Assembly: GCA_050633625.1 (NCBI GenBank)
Contig: JBOEGW010000003.1
Span: 372,001 to 436,000 of the forward strand
Direction of reading: 5' to 3'
DNA length: 64,000 nucleotides
Source: JBOEGW01 sp050633625
GTDB taxonomy: Bacteria; Pseudomonadota; Alphaproteobacteria; Rhodobacterales; Rhodobacteraceae
Part shown: positions 49,959 to 58,121 of the stretch, in pieces
Layout of the letters: the number at the start of each line of letters is the position of its first letter
Position numbering within the stretch: position 1 is the stretch's first letter
The notes under the pieces: model-generated
The model's database searches: none
What the model saw: the letters and a program-made list of their open reading frames with translations, nothing else
What the model was told of the DNA's origin: nothing
Translations under genes and position numbers: made by a program

Positions 49959-51263
49959 ATGAAAGACCTAAGCCCAAAACCCGGCGATCTTGAGCCGATT
50001 GAAACCGCCTCGCGCGATGAAATCAACGCGCTTCAACTTGAGCGTATGAAATGGTCCCTGCGCCACGCCTACGACAATGTGCCGTTCTATACGGCGCAGT
50101 TTGACGCGGCGGGCGTTCATCCTGATGATCTCACCACGCTTGCTGATCTTTCCAAGTTCCCCTTCACCGTCAAACAAGACCTGCGCGACAACTATCCGTT
50201 TGGGTTGTTCGCTGTGCCGCGCGAGAAGATTTCGCGTATTCATGCGAGTTCTGGCACCACCGGCCAGCCGACTGTTGTTGGCTATACCGCGCAGGATTTG
50301 GACATGTGGGCCGGTGTCGTTGCGCGCTCGCTGCGGGCCGCTGGTTTGCGGGCGGGCGATGTCTTGCACAATGCCTATGGGTACGGGTTATTCACCGGCG
50401 GGCTGGGCATTCACGGCGGTGCGGAAACAGCAGGACTGACGGTGGTGCCGGTGTCAGGTGGCATGACCCAACGCCAGGTTCGTCTGATTGAGGATTTTGG
50501 CGCAAAGGGCATCACCGTCACGCCGTCCTACGCGCTGTCAATTTTGGATGAATACGCCAAACAAGGCCTTGATCCGCGCGACAGCCCGCTTGAGGTTGGC
50601 ATTTTTGGCGCAGAACCATGGACCAATGCGATGCGCCATGAAATTGAACAAGCATTTGATATGCATGCTGTTGATATTTATGGGCTTTCTGAAGTGATTG
50701 GGCCGGGCGTTGCCTCGGAATGCGTGGAAACCAAGGATGGGTTGCACGTTTGGGAGGATCATTTCTACCCAGAAATCGTGAACCCAGAGACCGGGGAGGT
50801 TTTGCCAGACGGCGAGCTGGGCGAGCTTGTGTTTACTTCGCTCACCAAGGAAGCCTTCCCGATCATTCGCTACCGCACCCGCGATTTGACCCGGCTTTTG
50901 CCCGGCACGGCTCGTACAATGCGGCGGATGGAAAAGATCACAGGCCGCTCTGATGACATGATCATTTTGCGGGGCGTGAACGTATTCCCAACTCAGATCG
51001 AAGAGCAGCTTATGGCGGTGCCTGATCTTGCGCCGCATTTCCAGATTGAGTTGTCCAAACCCGACCGCATGGACGTCATGACGGTGCATGTTGAGATCAG
51101 CGAGACGGCGGGCATGTCGCCGGAAAATGCCAGCCACACCCTGCGCGGCTTGGTCAAATCCAATGTGGGGATTTCGGTGCAAGTGGTCGTGCGGGCGCCT
51201 GGCGAGGTGCCCCGTTCAGAAGGCAAGGCCGTGCGGATTATCGACAATCGGACCAAGGGGTAA
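49959..51263 (+). CDS. paaK: phenylacetate-CoA ligase
   Basis: A 434-residue adenylate-forming enzyme that activates phenylacetate with ATP and CoA. The nucleotide loop is SSGTTGQPTVVGYT; GYGLFTGGLGIHGGAE, the IYGLSEVIGPGVASEC motif and YRTRDLTRLLPG follow, and the C-terminal KITGRSDDMIILRGVNVFPTQIE is the hinge region typical of PaaK. Length is standard. GGGAGAG precedes the ATG. It lies 33 bases after paaI and three bases before the TetR gene. It generates the substrate of the phenylacetyl-CoA epoxidase. Confidence 0.96.
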   Translation: MKDLSPKPGDLEPIETASRDEINALQLERMKWSLRHAYDNVPFYTAQFDAAGVHPDDLTTLADLSKFPFTVKQDLRDNYPFGLFAVPREKISRIHASSGTTGQPTVVGYTAQDLDMWAGVVARSLRAAGLRAGDVLHNAYGYGLFTGGLGIHGGAETAGLTVVPVSGGMTQRQVRLIEDFGAKGITVTPSYALSILDEYAKQGLDPRDSPLEVGIFGAEPWTNAMRHEIEQAFDMHAVDIYGLSEVIGPGVASECVETKDGLHVWEDHFYPEIVNPETGEVLPDGELGELVFTSLTKEAFPIIRYRTRDLTRLLPGTARTMRRMEKITGRSDDMIILRGVNVFPTQIEEQLMAVPDLAPHFQIELSKPDRMDVMTVHVEISETAGMSPENASHTLRGLVKSNVGISVQVVVRAPGEVPRSEGKAVRIIDNRTKG

Positions 51264-51266
51264 ACC

Positions 51267-51842
51267 ATGCCAAGAGGGATCGCACGCGACCACGAGGAAA
51301 AGCGGATTGCCCTTCAAAAAGGCGCGGCGGAATACTTCGCCGCGCATGGGTTTGACCGGGCGTCCATGACCGGGGCGGCCAAACATTGCGGCGTATCTAA
51401 GGCCCTGATTTATCACTATTACGAAAGCAAAGAAGCGCTTTTGTGCGGGATCCTTGATGCGCATTTGACGGATTTGGTTCAGACAGCGCAGGCCGCACCG
51501 GAAGCAGAGGGGCTTCGCGGATTGATCAAGGCGATTTTGCTCGCGTACCAAGACGCGGATGCCGAGCATAAATTGCAGCTTGATGCGCTTGGGGTCTTGC
51601 CGCCTGAGGATCAGGCGCCGCTGGTGGCGTTGCAACGTCGGCTTGTGGATCTGATGTCTGATGCGTTGTTGCGCGAGGCGCCCGGTCTGGCTGCGTCGGA
51701 TCGTTTGCGCCCTGTGACGATGTCGGTTTTTGGGATTTTGAACTGGTATTACATGTGGAACAGACCCGGCAAGGGGCTGGACCGTGAAGCCTATGGCGAT
51801 CTGGTGACGGACATGGTTTTGGGTGGGATTGGGAAACTTTAA
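51267..51842 (+). CDS. TetR/AcrR family regulator (PaaR-like)
   Basis: A 191-residue TetR-type repressor. The helix-turn-helix is in the N-terminal 50 residues (YFAAHGFDRASMTGAAKHCGVSKALIYHYYESKEALLCGIL). The C-terminal ligand domain ends in FGILNWYYMWNRPGKGLDREAYGDLVTDMVLGG. It starts three bases after paaK. By position it resembles PaaR, which represses phenylacetate genes until phenylacetyl-CoA binds. Its likely operator is the palindrome at 49451-49471. Confidence 0.88.
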   Translation: MPRGIARDHEEKRIALQKGAAEYFAAHGFDRASMTGAAKHCGVSKALIYHYYESKEALLCGILDAHLTDLVQTAQAAPEAEGLRGLIKAILLAYQDADAEHKLQLDALGVLPPEDQAPLVALQRRLVDLMSDALLREAPGLAASDRLRPVTMSVFGILNWYYMWNRPGKGLDREAYGDLVTDMVLGGIGKL

Positions 51843-51860
51843 ACAGCGGCCTTTTCAAGC

Positions 51861-51948
51861 GCCTGCGCGGTGCCTTCATGCGAAGGCGCCTTGGCTCTCG
51901 GCATTTGCAAAACGCCTGCGCGGTGCCTTCATGCAAAGGCACCTTGGC
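51861..51948. repeat. tandem 35-base repeat forming two hairpins at the imuB 3' end
   Basis: Positions 51861-51895 and 51914-51948 match at 33 of 35 bases. Each copy forms a hairpin (GGTGCCTT with AAGGCGCC in the first, GGTGCC with GGCACC in the second). The second copy contains the last codons and stop of imuB; the first lies beyond it. They fall between the convergent TetR and imuB genes and probably end transcription. Confidence 0.7.
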
Positions 51949-53578
51949 AAAACCAACCGGGTGAAAGGGCGTCACCATAGGCGTAGTACAACCATAAGTC
52001 CTCGCCGTGATCGGTTTTGATCCGCCAATAGTCCCGCGCCCCCGTGCGCCAGTTTTCATCCCCCAACCACCATTCTGGCAAGATACGTTCCGGGCCTTGA
52101 ACGCCACAAACGCCATGGTCACGCCCGCGCCAACGAAACCGATTTGGTGGCTTTGGTTGCGCCTCAATCATCACCGGCTCAGGGGCCCAAAGCCGCAAGG
52201 GGCGATCCTGACGTGCGGCCCAATCGGTCGCCGGAACGGACCACGGCGCGGCCAGCACTTTGGTTTCCTTTTCCGGGATATTGCTCGCAGCAGGGTGCAA
52301 ACGCGTCAGCGCCTCCAGTCCAAGGCGCGCACCGATCCGCCCCATGAGATCATGAATTGCGGTGTCATCAGTTGGGGTGTTCGCGCGCCCCGCATCAAAG
52401 TGGCCACGATGTTGCACCGCGTGGATTGGCTCATGCACTGTCACCACGAGGCGGACCATGTCGATCCCAAACCCCGCGTCCACCTCACCCAGTTTCATGA
52501 CCAACAAAGGCCGCAAACGCGCGGTATCCGCCGAGGGCTGGGCAAGACCCACCTCGACCGCCTGCATTGTATGATCCGCGCGCGAAAATTCGGCCCGCAC
52601 CCGACGCGCCCCCCGTCCTGCATTCTTCAAACGTGTGCCAAGTTCGGGCAACAGCCGATCAAGTGCTGCGCATAAATCCTCCATCAGTCCAATCGGTTCT
52701 GGCAGCCCTAATCGCACAGCAAAGTGATGCGGCGGGCGCGCGGGGGACACAGGTTCAGGTTCCGCGCCAAGCGCCTGGTCTAGCCGTTGCACAACATGGC
52801 GGCCAAAACGGCGCGCAAGCCCGGCGCGCGGGGTGCCGAGAATGTCCTCAATGCGGCGCAGGCCAAGGCGGGTAAGCCCCAGCGCCTCCTCCTCGCTCAA
52901 CCGCAACGCCGCCACGGGTAAAGGCGCAATCGCTTGCCGGGTCGCCCCGATTGGCGCGATAGACGGCATTGCCGCGCGCGGCACATACTTGGGAGCCGCT
53001 CCTCCCCGCGTCCAATGCCGCCGTTTGACAGCGCGCGACCGGGTGGCACGGGCCTCTTGGTTGATGTCATCGCCGGATCGAAGCGTCGCCTGCCGCTGCG
53101 CGTCCCCGCCAAACCGCGCCAAAGCCCAAGCCGCGCCCACTGTATCCGCCAATCCCAACCGCAGGCTTAACCCCATGGTGGACAGATCACGTTCAATACG
53201 TTCCGCCAGCGCGACCTCACCCCCAAAAAGCTGCGCACAGCCCGTGATGTCCAACACCAAAGCATCTGGAGGCTCCTGAGCAACCCAAGGCGTGAACTGC
53301 CCGGCCCAGCGGCGCAACATCGTCAAAAACCCCGCCTCCGCCAACCGGTTCGCCCCGCGTGACACCAGCCCCGGACACATGGCGCGCGCATCGCGCAATG
53401 AGCTGCCCACGACAATGCCCTGCGCCTGCGCATCCGCGTTGAGAGATGTCACAATCTGCGCGCCACGTTGGTCCTCGACCACCACAAACGGGCCAGTGGG
53501 TAAGCCGCGCTCAAGGCGCAGCATCCGCTCGGCGGCAAGTCGGGGAAACCACAAAGAAAGGTAGCGTTTGGCGGGCAT
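51929..53578 (-). CDS. imuB: ImuB, Y-family polymerase-like mutagenesis protein
   Basis: A 549-residue Y-family polymerase-like protein that works with ImuA and DnaE2 in SOS mutagenesis. The opening RYLSLWFPRLAAERM is the standard ImuB start, where the catalytic DxD is lost (Asp replaced by Trp-Phe). DALVLDITGCAQLFGG, LRLGLADTVGAAWALARFG and LGLRRIEDILGTPRAGLARRFG follow, and the C-terminal half ends with EWWLGDENWRTGARDYWRI. A LexA-type box lies 23 bases upstream of the start. Unusually, imuA is not directly upstream and dnaE2 is not directly downstream. The extreme 3' end is duplicated just beyond the stop. Confidence 0.9.
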   Translation of the reverse strand: MPAKRYLSLWFPRLAAERMLRLERGLPTGPFVVVEDQRGAQIVTSLNADAQAQGIVVGSSLRDARAMCPGLVSRGANRLAEAGFLTMLRRWAGQFTPWVAQEPPDALVLDITGCAQLFGGEVALAERIERDLSTMGLSLRLGLADTVGAAWALARFGGDAQRQATLRSGDDINQEARATRSRAVKRRHWTRGGAAPKYVPRAAMPSIAPIGATRQAIAPLPVAALRLSEEEALGLTRLGLRRIEDILGTPRAGLARRFGRHVVQRLDQALGAEPEPVSPARPPHHFAVRLGLPEPIGLMEDLCAALDRLLPELGTRLKNAGRGARRVRAEFSRADHTMQAVEVGLAQPSADTARLRPLLVMKLGEVDAGFGIDMVRLVVTVHEPIHAVQHRGHFDAGRANTPTDDTAIHDLMGRIGARLGLEALTRLHPAASNIPEKETKVLAAPWSVPATDWAARQDRPLRLWAPEPVMIEAQPKPPNRFRWRGRDHGVCGVQGPERILPEWWLGDENWRTGARDYWRIKTDHGEDLWLYYAYGDALSPGWFCQGAFA

Positions 53579-53600
53579 GAGCAGGCTGCTTTTGGCAAAT

Positions 53601-53615
53601 GTTCCTTCTTTGTTC
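53601..53615. promoter_or_regulatory. LexA (SOS) box upstream of imuB
   Basis: GTTCCTTCTTTGTTC is an exact GTTC-N7-GTTC match (GAAC-N7-GAAC on the other strand), the LexA operator reported for Rhodobacter and other alphaproteobacteria. It lies 23 bases from the imuB start and should make imuB DNA-damage inducible. Confidence 0.75.
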
Positions 53616-53754
53616 TAAATTACACCTCCCCCTGAGTCGAGCGATTCCTCGCCTGCCCCCCTCGCGCAGATGTGAGAGGTATTTTCAAAAGGGACTGATA
53701 GGATAATCTTGGACAGACAACCGCATTCAAACCAACCTAGAACAGGAAGATTTC

Positions 53755-54189
53755 ATGATCCGCTTTAAGCCCCTCATCCTCGCCAGCGCAATTCTTGCCA
53801 GCACCGCTGCGGTGGCCCACTCCGATGCAACAAACCCCGCTGTCATTGCCCGCATGGATGCCATGAAAGCAATTGGCGGTGCGATGAAAACCCTTTCCAC
53901 CATGGCAAAAGGTGAGATGGAGTTTGATGCTACTGCCGCGAACGGCGCCCTGGAAACTATGGCGATGAAAGCCGCCGAAATCCCCGCGTTGTTTGAAGCC
54001 CAAGAAAGCGACCCTGAAAGCGAAGCCTCGGACGCGATCTGGACAAACTGGGATGATTTTGTTGCCAAAGCAGGCGCGCTTGAAGCGGGTGCCAAAAGCG
54101 TCACCATCACGAGCGCAGATGACATTGGCGCGGCTATGGGCGCAGTTGGCGGCTCCTGCAAGTCCTGCCACACGGCCTATAAGCTCTAA
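53755..54189 (+). CDS. cytochrome c'
   Basis: A 144-residue periplasmic haem protein. The signal peptide (LILASAILASTAAVAHS) precedes a four-helix domain; the single haem-binding motif CKSCH is at the very C-terminus, followed by TAYKL, as is usual for class II cytochromes c. A Met-rich first helix (ARMDAMKAIGGAMKTLSTMAKGEM) is also typical. Cytochromes c' bind NO and CO and protect against nitrosative stress. It ends two bases from the convergent lipoprotein gene. Confidence 0.93.
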   Translation: MIRFKPLILASAILASTAAVAHSDATNPAVIARMDAMKAIGGAMKTLSTMAKGEMEFDATAANGALETMAMKAAEIPALFEAQESDPESEASDAIWTNWDDFVAKAGALEAGAKSVTITSADDIGAAMGAVGGSCKSCHTAYKL

Positions 54190-54191
54190 AT

Positions 54192-54485
54192 TCAGCCACA
54201 AAACACCCGTGTAATCACGCCCGCCTCGTCCAGTTCTATGTTGAACCGGGCGGGGCGGAAATCTTTGGTGACAAGGTCATGTGGTCGGATCACCCGCAGC
54301 TCGGACCATGTTACGGCCACACTGTCATAGCGCTGGCCGACAAGGTGCGAAAATGCGGGCGCTGGGCATGTGGCGAGAGCGCCGGTTGGATCAAGTGCAA
54401 CCGTTGTCGTACTCATGGGCGCACAGCTTACCAGCCCCACAAGCCCCAAACATACGCCAATCGCCCGCGTCAACGTCATCCGCAA
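54192..54485 (-). CDS. I78 peptidase inhibitor-like lipoprotein, copy 2
   Basis: A 97-residue lipoprotein. The lipobox LVSC ends at C21. The mature part matches the I78 inhibitor family: CPAPAFSHLVGQRYDSV near the start and RPARFNIELDEAGVITRVFCG at the end, where the Cys pairs with the first domain cysteine. I78 members inhibit serine peptidases such as elastase. It overlaps the stop of the related gene upstream by ten bases. The two share layout but little exact sequence, so the duplication is old. Confidence 0.75.
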   Translation of the reverse strand: MRMTLTRAIGVCLGLVGLVSCAPMSTTTVALDPTGALATCPAPAFSHLVGQRYDSVAVTWSELRVIRPHDLVTKDFRPARFNIELDEAGVITRVFCG

Positions 54486-54787
54486 TAGACGTTCGTCACG
54501 GTGCCTGCCGGGCCGACATTGATCGTCACCCGTTCCGGGTTGTAATCCGTCGGCACGGATTTGCCCGGCGCAATGATCAACAGCTTAGGGCCATCAGAAA
54601 AACCAGCCGAAGCAAGATCGGATTGGGTCATGCCTTTAACACTGGCATATTGGTTTGAACCGCAGGCATCTGTCGCGGCCAATTTGGCCTCCGGTGGGGC
54701 GGCTTCCGGGGGAGCCATACAGCCAGACAAAAGGGCGGATCCAGCAAGAATAAGGGCGGGTGCAATGCGCAAATCAAAGTTTTTCAT
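54476..54787 (-). CDS. I78 peptidase inhibitor-like lipoprotein, copy 1
   Basis: A 103-residue lipoprotein with lipobox LSGC at C23, a Pro/Glu/Ala-rich linker (APPEAAPPEAK), then the small I78-type domain: ACGSNQYASVKGMTQSDL and DYNPERVTINVGPAGTVTNVYCG. The first and last cysteines probably form a disulfide. It is the upstream member of a tandem pair and is divergent from frmA. Envelope protection against foreign proteases is a reasonable guess from the family. Confidence 0.78.
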   Translation of the reverse strand: MKNFDLRIAPALILAGSALLSGCMAPPEAAPPEAKLAATDACGSNQYASVKGMTQSDLASAGFSDGPKLLIIAPGKSVPTDYNPERVTINVGPAGTVTNVYCG

Positions 54788-54891
54788 AGCTTCAATCAGC
54801 CCGTTTCAGCGCAAAAATGCAAGCCTTCAGGTTGCAGGGCAGCGACATTTTGACCAATGTAGCCGGAAATCAATTTTAGGGAGTGAAGCCC

Positions 54892-56004
54892 ATGCGCACG
54901 CGCGCCGCAGTCGCACTGGAAGCGGGAAAACCGCTCGAGATTATGGAAGTGAACCTCGAAGGCCCTAAGGCGGGCGAGGTTTTGGTCGAAATCAAAGCAA
55001 CTGGTATTTGTCACACCGATGAATTTACCCGTTCCGGCGCGGACCCTGAGGGGTTGTTCCCTGCGATCTTGGGCCATGAGGGCGCTGGTGTCGTGCTTGA
55101 GGTTGGCCCCGGTGTCACCTCGCTCAAACCCGGCGATCACGTCATCCCACTTTATACGGCTGAGTGCCGCGAGTGCGAATACTGTCTCAACCCAAAGACC
55201 AACCTGTGCCAAGCCGTGCGCGCCACCCAAGGTGCGGGCGTGATGCCCGATGGCACCTCGCGGTTCTCAATGCTCGATGGCACACCGATCTTGCACTACA
55301 TGGGCTGCTCCACCTTCGCGAACCATACGGTTTTGCCCGAAGTGTCGCTCGCCAAGGTGCGTAAAGACGCGCCATTTGACAAGATTTGCTACATCGGGTG
55401 CGGCGTCACCACCGGGATCGGCGCGGTGATCAACACTGCAAAAGTCGAAATCGGCTCCACAGCGATAGTATTCGGGTTGGGCGGCATTGGCCTGAATGTG
55501 CTGCAAGGGCTGCGCATGGCTGGAGCAGATCAAATCGTTGGCGTTGATCTCAATGAGGACAAAGTTGATATGGCCAAGCATTTTGGCATGACCCACTTTG
55601 TGAACCCTTCCAAGGTCAAAGGCGACCTCGTGGGGCACCTTGTTGAGCTGACGGGCGGCGGCGCTGACTACACATTTGATGCGACCGGCAACACGGACGT
55701 GATGCGCACAGCCCTTGAATCCGCACATAAAGGGTGGGGCGAAAGCATCATCATCGGCGTTGCTGCTGCCGGCGCAGAAATCTCGACTCGCCCATTCCAA
55801 TTGGTGACCGGGCGTTCGTGGCGCGGCACGGCCTTTGGCGGAGCACGGGGCCGTACGGACGTGCCAAAGATCGTTGATTGGTACATGGACGGTAAGATTG
55901 AAATCGACCCGATGATCACCCACACGATGGGACTTGAGGACATCAACAAGGGTTTTGACCTGATGCACAAAGGCGAAAGCATCCGCTCGGTCGTCCTTTT
56001 TTGA
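54892..56004 (+). CDS. frmA: S-(hydroxymethyl)glutathione dehydrogenase (class III alcohol dehydrogenase)
   Basis: A 370-residue zinc enzyme oxidising S-hydroxymethylglutathione to S-formylglutathione in glutathione-dependent formaldehyde detoxification; it can also reduce S-nitrosoglutathione. Catalytic zinc ligands lie in GICHTDEFTRSGADPEG and LGHEGAGVV, the structural zinc cysteines in CRECEYCLNPKTNLC, and the nucleotide loop in FGLGGIGLNVLQG. The ATG at 54892 has AGGGAG upstream; a GTG nine bases earlier is possible. Its partner S-formylglutathione hydrolase is encoded 1.3 kb downstream, with mbfA between them. It ends in a strong terminator. Confidence 0.96.
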   Translation: MRTRAAVALEAGKPLEIMEVNLEGPKAGEVLVEIKATGICHTDEFTRSGADPEGLFPAILGHEGAGVVLEVGPGVTSLKPGDHVIPLYTAECRECEYCLNPKTNLCQAVRATQGAGVMPDGTSRFSMLDGTPILHYMGCSTFANHTVLPEVSLAKVRKDAPFDKICYIGCGVTTGIGAVINTAKVEIGSTAIVFGLGGIGLNVLQGLRMAGADQIVGVDLNEDKVDMAKHFGMTHFVNPSKVKGDLVGHLVELTGGGADYTFDATGNTDVMRTALESAHKGWGESIIIGVAAAGAEISTRPFQLVTGRSWRGTAFGGARGRTDVPKIVDWYMDGKIEIDPMITHTMGLEDINKGFDLMHKGESIRSVVLF

Positions 56005-56051
56005 TCGCAAAACAAGCGGCGTGATCATTTGATCATCGTCACAAAGCTCAG

Positions 56052-56084
56052 AAAAAGCCGGGGCGTTCGCTCTGGCTTTTTTGC
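56052..56084 (+). terminator. rho-independent terminator after frmA
   Basis: AAAAAGCCGGGG pairs with CTCTGGCTTTTT (two G-U pairs) around a short loop, and the T-run is part of the 3' arm. It separates frmA from mbfA transcription. Confidence 0.85.
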
Positions 56085-56145
56085 TTGTCCGGGGCCTCCC
56101 TCATCTTGCCCTCTCCCTCTTGCATGGGGGCGCGGGCAGTTGTAG

Positions 56146-56162
56146 TTTAGAACCATTCTACA
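56146..56162. promoter_or_regulatory. iron control element (Irr box) upstream of mbfA
   Basis: TTTAGAACCATTCTACA is a near-perfect palindrome matching the ICE consensus TTTAGAA-N3-TTCTAAA at all but one arm position. It ends 13 bases before the mbfA ATG. In alphaproteobacteria Irr binds such sites under iron limitation; this position, over the start region, suggests repression of mbfA when iron is scarce. Confidence 0.8.
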
Positions 56163-56175
56163 ATGGAGCGTAGCT

Positions 56176-57156
56176 ATGATCCCCGGCATTTCCCACGGGC
56201 GCAGACGGTTTTCTGATCTGAGTGAACAGGAAATCCTGGCGCTTGCAATTTCCAATGAAGAAGATGATGCGCGCATTTATCGGCAGTATGCGGAGCATCT
56301 GCGCGATGAATTCCCGTCGTCCGCCAAAGTCTTTGAGGGGATGGCCGCCGAGGAAGACACGCATCGACACCGGTTAATCGACGCACACCGCGCGCGATTT
56401 GGCGAAACGATCCCACTCATTCGCCGCGAGCATGTCTCCGGGCATTATGCGCGCCACCCTGTTTGGTTGATCGAAAATCTAGGACTGGAGAAAATCCGTG
56501 CAGAGGCGCGCGAAATGGAGCGCCAAGCGGAACAGTTTTATCGGAAAGCCGCAGATCGTACCACCGATGCGGGCACCCGAAAACTGCTGGGCGATTTGGC
56601 AGCGGCGGAAGCCGGGCATGGGGATATTGCAGGCCAGCTTGAGGCGGAATACTTGAGCGGCGAGGATCGCGTTGACGAGGATCGTGATGCGCATCGTCAG
56701 TTTGTTCTGACATGGGTTCAGCCCGGTTTGGCCGGGCTTATGGATGGGTCTGTGTCGACGCTGGCGCCCATTTTTGCCGTGGCTTTTGCCACGCATGATC
56801 CCCATACAACTTTCCTTGTTGGGCTTGCGGCCTCTGTGGGCGCGGGGATTTCGATGGGCTTCACAGAAGCGGCGTCTGACGATGGGGAGCTGTCTGGACG
56901 CGGCAGCCCCATCAAGCGCGGGATGGCCTCCGGCGTGATGACGACCCTTGGCGGTTTGGGCCATGCGCTGCCCTATTTGATTCCAGATTTCTGGACCGCC
57001 ACGACCATTGCAATGATGGTTGTCTTTATCGAGCTATGGGCAATTGTTTGGATCCAAAACCGGTTCATGCAAACGCCTTTCATGCGGGCGACGTTCCAAG
57101 TCGTACTGGGGGGAGCTTTGGTGTTTGCGGCCGGGGCTTTGATTGGCGGTGGCTAG
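56176..57156 (+). CDS. mbfA: membrane-bound ferritin-like iron exporter MbfA
   Basis: A 326-residue fusion of an N-terminal ferritin-like domain (residues about 10-165, with Glu/His pairs in ISNEEDDARIYRQYAEHL, AAEEDTHRHRLID and AAAEAGHGDI) and a C-terminal VIT1/CCC1-type membrane domain (WVQPGLAGLMDGSVSTLAPIFAVAFAT onward, about four or five membrane segments). In Agrobacterium and Bradyrhizobium MbfA exports iron and protects against iron and peroxide. GGAG precedes the ATG. An Irr-type iron control element lies directly upstream. It sits between frmA and fghA but has its own control. Confidence 0.93.
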   Translation: MIPGISHGRRRFSDLSEQEILALAISNEEDDARIYRQYAEHLRDEFPSSAKVFEGMAAEEDTHRHRLIDAHRARFGETIPLIRREHVSGHYARHPVWLIENLGLEKIRAEAREMERQAEQFYRKAADRTTDAGTRKLLGDLAAAEAGHGDIAGQLEAEYLSGEDRVDEDRDAHRQFVLTWVQPGLAGLMDGSVSTLAPIFAVAFATHDPHTTFLVGLAASVGAGISMGFTEAASDDGELSGRGSPIKRGMASGVMTTLGGLGHALPYLIPDFWTATTIAMMVVFIELWAIVWIQNRFMQTPFMRATFQVVLGGALVFAAGALIGGG

Positions 57157-57286
57157 TCGGGGTGTTCACTGGCGGCGTGTTCTGAAGATTTCGGGATCAT
57201 AGCGCCAGAACCGGCGCGATTTCCCATGTCCAGCCTTGCCCTTTTGATCATGGCGCGTTTAGGTCACTGCAAACAAGGAGAGCAAT

Positions 57287-58117
57287 ATGCAGACGGTTTC
57301 AGAAAACGCGTGTTTTGGTGGTGTTCAAGGGGTTTATACCCACGCGAGCAAGGCCACCGGGACGGATATGACCTTCGGGTTGTTCCTGCCTGAGGAAGCG
57401 CGCGATGGTCCGGTGCCGGTGCTTTGGTATTTGTCGGGCCTGACCTGTAACCACGAAAACGCAATGACCAAAGCGGGCGCGCAAGCTTGGGCGGCGGAGC
57501 AAGGGATTGCGCTGGTGTTTCCCGACACCTCGCCGCGCGGCGAAGGGGTGGCAAATGATGACGCCTATGATTTGGGACAGGGTGCCGGGTTCTATGTAAA
57601 CGCTACCCAATCGCCTTGGGCACCGCATTTCAACATGTGGGATTACATCACCGAGGATCTACCTGAACTGTTGTTCAATTCCTTCCCCCTCGATCCTGAA
57701 CGCCAAGCTATTACCGGACATTCGATGGGCGGGCACGGTGCCTTGACGATTGCGATGACCTTTCCTGAGCGGTTTCGATCGGTTTCGGCGTTTTCGCCAA
57801 TCTGCAATCCAACAGCATCTGATTGGGGACAAAAACAACTCTCGGCCTATCTTGGCGATGACCAAGACGCATGGGAGGCCCATGATGCGGCGCTCTTGAT
57901 GCGCGAGCGTGGCTTTGATGGGCCGATGCTGATCGACACCGGAACCAAAGACCAATTCATTGATTTGCTGATGCCCGAAACTTTGGCACAAGCCATTGCT
58001 GCGCGCCGCCAAGAAGCGGTTTTCCGGCTTCAACCGGGGTATGATCACAGCTATTTCTTCGTGTCGAGCTTCATGGAGGACCATATTTCTTTCCATGCCG
58101 AGGCGCTTTACGCGTAG
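57287..58117 (+). CDS. fghA: S-formylglutathione hydrolase
   Basis: A 276-residue alpha/beta hydrolase (esterase D family) that releases formate and glutathione from S-formylglutathione, completing formaldehyde oxidation begun by FrmA. The nucleophile is in GHSMGGHGAL, the catalytic His in GYDHSYFF, and LSGLTCNHENAMTKAGAQ is the oxyanion-side motif. AGGAGAG lies upstream of the ATG. Length is standard. A DUF4345 gene starts five bases after its stop, so the two are in one operon. Confidence 0.95.
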   Translation: MQTVSENACFGGVQGVYTHASKATGTDMTFGLFLPEEARDGPVPVLWYLSGLTCNHENAMTKAGAQAWAAEQGIALVFPDTSPRGEGVANDDAYDLGQGAGFYVNATQSPWAPHFNMWDYITEDLPELLFNSFPLDPERQAITGHSMGGHGALTIAMTFPERFRSVSAFSPICNPTASDWGQKQLSAYLGDDQDAWEAHDAALLMRERGFDGPMLIDTGTKDQFIDLLMPETLAQAIAARRQEAVFRLQPGYDHSYFFVSSFMEDHISFHAEALYA

Positions 58118-58121
58118 TCCC

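Noticed and set aside
53671..53690. A sequence (GAGGTATTTTCAAAAGG) similar to the AT-rich part of the 3'-end repeats
   Set aside because: It lies between divergent genes with no hairpin beside it, so it breaks the placement rule of the other copies and may be chance.
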